DNA from: Bacillus suaedaesalsae
Lineage (GTDB): Bacteria; Bacillota; Bacilli; Bacillales; SA4
Assembly: GCF_016890225.1 (NCBI RefSeq)
Contig: NZ_JAFELM010000039.1
Coordinates: forward strand, 62,001-126,000
Length of the DNA stretch: 64,000 nt
Direction of reading: 5' to 3'
In this document: in pieces, positions 60,790 to 64,000 of the stretch
Numbering within the stretch: position 1 is the stretch's first letter
How the letters are laid out: each line of letters begins with the position of its first letter
The notes under the pieces: generated by a model
What the model was told of the DNA's origin: nothing
Database searches by the model: none
What the model saw: only the letters and a program-made list of their open reading frames with translations
Program-made: the position numbers and the translations under genes

Positions 60790-62649
60790 ATGTCCATGAC
60801 AACACTAAAATTAAACCACATATATGTTGCCTTTATTAGTATTCTTGGTATGACTTTGTTTATTATTAACCTAGATTACCAGGTTAATAGTCTTATGAGT
60901 TGGGTCCTCATTTATACCTTGACTGGTGCTGTTATCCTACTTAACCACTTTATTATTGTTTTAATTCCCTCTGGCAACGGTCTTTCTATGGATTCCTCCA
61001 TATATTTAGCTTGTATTTTTATTTTCGGAATCGAAATACCACTACTTGTTCTACTAGCTAGTAGCGTTATTTATTTGATTGTTAGGTACAAAATTAATTG
61101 GTGGAAACATTTCTTCAACTTTGGGATGTACTCATTAACAATCATTGCTTCATACTTTACCTTTATATATACCGGTGGGGAGATTGGCGCTGTTGATATA
61201 AAGAACCTTGCACCCTATGCTATATCTCTATCTGTATATTTTTTGCTTAATGTAGTAATTATTTGGCTTTTCTTCTTTTTTTCTTCTCCCCAGCCATTAT
61301 TTAGTGCTATTAAAGGAGTTGTCAACAAGGGGATTCTCAAAGAATCCATAATGAGTTACCTTAGTACGCTCATGTTATCCTTAGTCTTAACAATCTTAAT
61401 GAGCGTGGAATTATTTTTTGGTTTATTCTTATATACTATATTATCTGTTCTTTTATCCTTTGCCTTTACAAAATTCTTTAACTTATACAAAGGATTAGAA
61501 GAAAAAGCCTCTAGAGATTTCCTAACGAGTCTCTATAATCACGGCTACTTTAAACTTCGTTTAGAAGGCTTGATGCCTTCAGTTGAAGATCGATCGGAAC
61601 CTTTTAGTGTTGCTTTATTAGATATTGATGACTTCAGCCGTTACAACGATATGAATGGACACCTACAAGGAGATGTTCTATTAAAGTATTTTGGTGAATT
61701 TCTTAAAGATCGCGCAGCAAAAAAAGATTACATAGTAGCACGCTACGGCGGAGAAGAATTCGGTATTCTTATGCCGGGTACATCTCGTAGTGAAGCCTTC
61801 TTATTTTTAAATAAACTTCGTAAAAAATTAAATGATACATATATATTTGGTGCAGAGGATCTTCCTCTTGAGTGCATTTCCTTCTCTGGTGGAATTGTTG
61901 AGTATGAAAAAGGAATCATGGATTCAACAGAGCTACTGAAAAAGGCTGATAAAGCTCTTTATTATGCAAAGGCACAAGGTAAGAACAACATACAAATTTA
62001 TAATGAAACGAATGATGTATACCAAGATGATTTACAAATCTTCAAGGATGTTGAATCTCTTGAACAGCAGTTGCAAATTTTCCTTTCAAAGGATATGTAT
62101 ACGTACCAGCATAGTAAGCGTGTCTTCAGATACGCAGCAGATCTTAGCGAGAAGTTACATTTAACAGAAAGTGAAAAGCGCTCACTAATTCTAGGAGCTC
62201 TCATCCATGATATTGGTAAACTTGAAATTCCTCGTGATGTGATTAATAAAAAGGGTGCTCTTGATCATCACGAATGGGAAATGATGAAAAAGCACGTTAC
62301 GTTTGGTAAGGAAATTGTGGCTTCAACGAAGAGGTATGATGAATTATTACCATTAATTGAGCTACACCATGAACGCTTTGATGGTAGAGGGTATCCATAC
62401 GGATTAGCTGGAGAAAGTATTCCAAAGCTAGCTAGAATTTTATGTGTGATTGATTCATTTGATGCGATGACGACAGAACGACCATATCAAGCGACAAGAT
62501 CTTTTGAAGACGCGATCGAGGAATTACGCGATTGCTCTGGCAAACAGTTTGATCCACAATTTGTAGAGCCATTTATTGAAATGATTGAGGAAAAGTATCC
62601 TGACCGATTAACAGATTATGAGGATACAACAGCAAACCTGCTATCATAG
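60790..62649 (+). CDS. Bifunctional-type GGDEF-HD-GYP membrane protein
   Basis: 619 residues. About six membrane helices (1-240) of an unnamed sensor type, GGDEF domain (about 245-410) with LLDIDDFSRYND and ARYGGEEFGIL, then HD-GYP (about 430-600) with LIHDIGKLEIP and HHERFDGRGYPYGL, both intact. It can in principle both make and degrade c-di-GMP; which dominates is unknown. The gene starts ATG 60790 after GGCGAGAGTGATTAACGA, without a strong ribosome site. A paralogue of its N-terminus starts at 63431. Confidence 0.93.
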   Translation: MSMTTLKLNHIYVAFISILGMTLFIINLDYQVNSLMSWVLIYTLTGAVILLNHFIIVLIPSGNGLSMDSSIYLACIFIFGIEIPLLVLLASSVIYLIVRYKINWWKHFFNFGMYSLTIIASYFTFIYTGGEIGAVDIKNLAPYAISLSVYFLLNVVIIWLFFFFSSPQPLFSAIKGVVNKGILKESIMSYLSTLMLSLVLTILMSVELFFGLFLYTILSVLLSFAFTKFFNLYKGLEEKASRDFLTSLYNHGYFKLRLEGLMPSVEDRSEPFSVALLDIDDFSRYNDMNGHLQGDVLLKYFGEFLKDRAAKKDYIVARYGGEEFGILMPGTSRSEAFLFLNKLRKKLNDTYIFGAEDLPLECISFSGGIVEYEKGIMDSTELLKKADKALYYAKAQGKNNIQIYNETNDVYQDDLQIFKDVESLEQQLQIFLSKDMYTYQHSKRVFRYAADLSEKLHLTESEKRSLILGALIHDIGKLEIPRDVINKKGALDHHEWEMMKKHVTFGKEIVASTKRYDELLPLIELHHERFDGRGYPYGLAGESIPKLARILCVIDSFDAMTTERPYQATRSFEDAIEELRDCSGKQFDPQFVEPFIEMIEEKYPDRLTDYEDTTANLLS

Positions 62650-62664
62650 TTGATAGCAGGTTTT
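62635..62664 (+). terminator. Terminator of the GGDEF-HD-GYP gene
   Basis: AACCTGCTATCA/TGATAGCAGGTT, perfect 12-bp stem, then TTGTTTG; overlaps the stop codon. Confidence 0.85.
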
Positions 62665-62684
62665 GTTTGTAACAATTATTGTTC

Positions 62685-63032
62685 TTAGCTATACTTCGGA
62701 TTTGGTCCGTACTGATTTTCGCCCTCTTGGCTATCAGAAACCGTAAAGACAAGTAGTACAATTGCTCCAATGATCGGAATTAAGCTGATTAATAGCCACC
62801 AGCCACTTCTTCCAGTATCATGTAAACGACGTACACTTACAGCAAGTGAAGGTAATAAAACAGCTAATGAATAAAGTCCAGTTAACATTGATTCTAAACC
62901 AGTGATTGCTTCAACAATTGCAAGCACAATACTAACGATTACATTGAATAAAGTAAACATCCAGTATTCCTTACGTCTTGCTCTGCCTTGAAAGCCTACA
63001 TAATTTTTCAATACTTTCAGATACCACTCCAT
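62685..63032 (-). CDS. DUF805 family membrane protein
   Basis: 115 residues. [59 protein letters not shown] and a C-terminal YGPNPK are DUF805 hallmarks; three membrane helices. Function unknown. Convergent with the GGDEF-HD-GYP gene, whose terminator lies between them. Confidence 0.93.
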   Translation of the reverse strand: MEWYLKVLKNYVGFQGRARRKEYWMFTLFNVIVSIVLAIVEAITGLESMLTGLYSLAVLLPSLAVSVRRLHDTGRSGWWLLISLIPIIGAIVLLVFTVSDSQEGENQYGPNPKYS

Positions 63033-63120
63033 GTAGACACCTCCTATGTATGATTTTTCTTATAGTTTTGAAAATTACTATAACATTATTAATATAGCAA
63101 GATTCAAAAGTTTTGTATAT

Positions 63121-63131
63121 AATTGTCGAAA
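63121..63131 (+). promoter_or_regulatory. Spo0A-box-like site in the 63033-63430 gap
   Basis: AATTGTCGAAA, exact core, about 90 nt upstream of the DUF805 gene and 300 nt upstream of the next GGDEF-type gene. Apart from this the gap is AT-rich, without a gene or hairpin that I can see. Confidence 0.4.
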
Positions 63132-63430
63132 ATTAGGAGCTTTCTTCCTATAATTCTTTCAACAGTTATATACAATTAAAATATATTTTCGTAACTTAAA
63201 GAAATGCATCTTTTCATAAGAAATTTGTTTCATATTTATAAATTCATCCTTTGAACCGATATATAGATTGATAGAAAATCTCCAATCGTAACCAAAAATC
63301 ACCATTCATGGTGCTATTTACTTGTAAATTGATTTCATACTATTATATTGAATAAGTACAGTTTATCGATTAATATAATACTTATGACCTAGTAATTTAG
63401 AACTATAAAAATGATAAAGAGTGATACTTC

Positions 63431-64000
63431 ATGAGTAAACCTGAGAAAATGAAATTCGGTACAATTTTATACGTTAGTCTTACTGCTCTTTTTGCACTAA
63501 CTTTTCATTTTTTCCACTTATCGATCCCAGAGCTTTCTTATAGTACCGAGATGTTATTTTTTTTGCTACTGTCTTTGTCATTTTCCATCATACTTTTAAA
63601 TAAATATATAATTCTACTTCCTCCGAGAGGGACAAATCTTAGTACAGACTCTACTATTTATCTTGCCTCCATCTTTACACTTGGTATCGAAATGACGTTA
63701 GCTGTTTTATGTTTAAGTAGTATTATCCTTGCAATAGTTGAAAGACGATTTGAATTGTGGAAGCATCTCTTTAATTTTTCAATTTTTACGATAATGATTG
63801 TTGGCTCGTACTATACTTATATCTTTTTAGGCGGCGAAGTAGGTACCCTTAATCTCTATACAACTCATGCCTATCTATCAACATTAATTATCTATTTCAT
63901 CTTAAATGTTTTATTAATTAGTATTCATTATTACATCGTTTCTCCTAATCAAGTTATGGCTATTATCACTGGATTTCTAAAGGAATCTGCATCACATTAT
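63431..64000 (+). CDS. N-terminal membrane region of a second GGDEF-type protein, partial
   Basis: ATG 63431 starts a frame open to the window end, 190 codons. The sequence aligns with the first 200 residues of the 60790-62649 protein: STDSTIYLASIFTLGIE versus SMDSSIYLACIFIFGIE, and FELWKHLFNFSIFTIMIVGS versus INWWKHFFNFGMYSLTIIAS. It has six membrane helices. The missing part very likely holds GGDEF and perhaps HD-GYP domains. Tandem paralogue, so the locus has duplicated. Confidence 0.85.
   Translation, partial: MSKPEKMKFGTILYVSLTALFALTFHFFHLSIPELSYSTEMLFFLLLSLSFSIILLNKYIILLPPRGTNLSTDSTIYLASIFTLGIEMTLAVLCLSSIILAIVERRFELWKHLFNFSIFTIMIVGSYYTYIFLGGEVGTLNLYTTHAYLSTLIIYFILNVLLISIHYYIVSPNQVMAIITGFLKESASHY

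Overview
The window is low-G+C DNA from a spore-forming Bacillaceae-like Firmicute. Signs of this are strong AGGAGG ribosome binding sites with frequent TTG/GTG starts, YwqC/YwqD/YwqE-type tyrosine-kinase genes heading a polysaccharide operon, DUF1659/DUF2922 gene pairs, Spo0A-box-like sites (TTGTCGAAA) in several gaps, and c-di-GMP-I riboswitches. No rRNA, tRNA or CRISPR was seen. The content is almost entirely accessory: cell surface, secretion, signalling and peptide production.

Layout. (1) 1-14.4 kb, minus strand: one long Wzx/Wzy exopolysaccharide operon. It starts at a good sigma-A promoter (14349-14377) and runs SGNH hydrolase, YwqC, YwqD, YwqE, EpsC-like dehydratase, phosphoglycosyl transferase, two glycosyltransferases, Wzy, CapE-like dehydratase, reductase, Wzx, glycosyltransferase, LicD (cut by the left edge). 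A gap with three hairpins lies between YwqE and the EpsC-like gene. (2) 14.5-32.4 kb: secreted and wall-associated proteins (nuclease, GLUG/FN3 adhesin, S8 protease, M14 peptidase, L,D-transpeptidase, PPC-domain proteins, SH3-repeat protein) plus a GpsA paralogue. (3) 32.5-33.7 kb: a dead IS3-family element sitting inside the loop of a former terminator. (4) 33.8-39.4 kb: DUF1659/DUF2922 pair, two TM2 proteins, a repeat surface protein, NlpC/P60 and cytidine deaminase. (5) 39.6-46.6 kb: a RiPP locus with an MFS exporter, ArsR-like regulator, M16 peptidase, TPR-like protein, radical SAM/SPASM maturase, a 42-residue one-cysteine precursor, a 64-residue protein and a Phr/PapR-like secreted signal peptide, divergent from an RRNPP-type receptor. 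(6) 46.7-50.3 kb: a pRiA4b ORF-3-like protein and a winged-helix protein followed by a phased ~31-bp repeat array that resembles iterons. (7) 50.3-53.1 kb: a signal peptidase I with three secreted coiled-coil proteins sharing an FA(N/D)-TDAG-like N-terminus, and a zinc-ribbon miniprotein. (8) 53.2-64 kb: signalling genes, namely a two-component system, degenerate and intact HD-GYP proteins, GGDEF proteins and a second DUF1659/DUF2922 pair.

A theme that joins the parts is cyclic-di-GMP. The right end encodes enzymes that could make and break it (GGDEF, GGDEF-HD-GYP and a partial paralogue), and two c-di-GMP-I riboswitches each control one homologous, very basic ~41-residue protein that would not normally be annotated (27730-27858 and 38132-38257). 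These two riboswitch/miniprotein units and the peptide-regulated RiPP locus are the best candidates for undescribed biology. Functions of the miniproteins, the coiled-coil trio and the winged-helix protein are not known to me.
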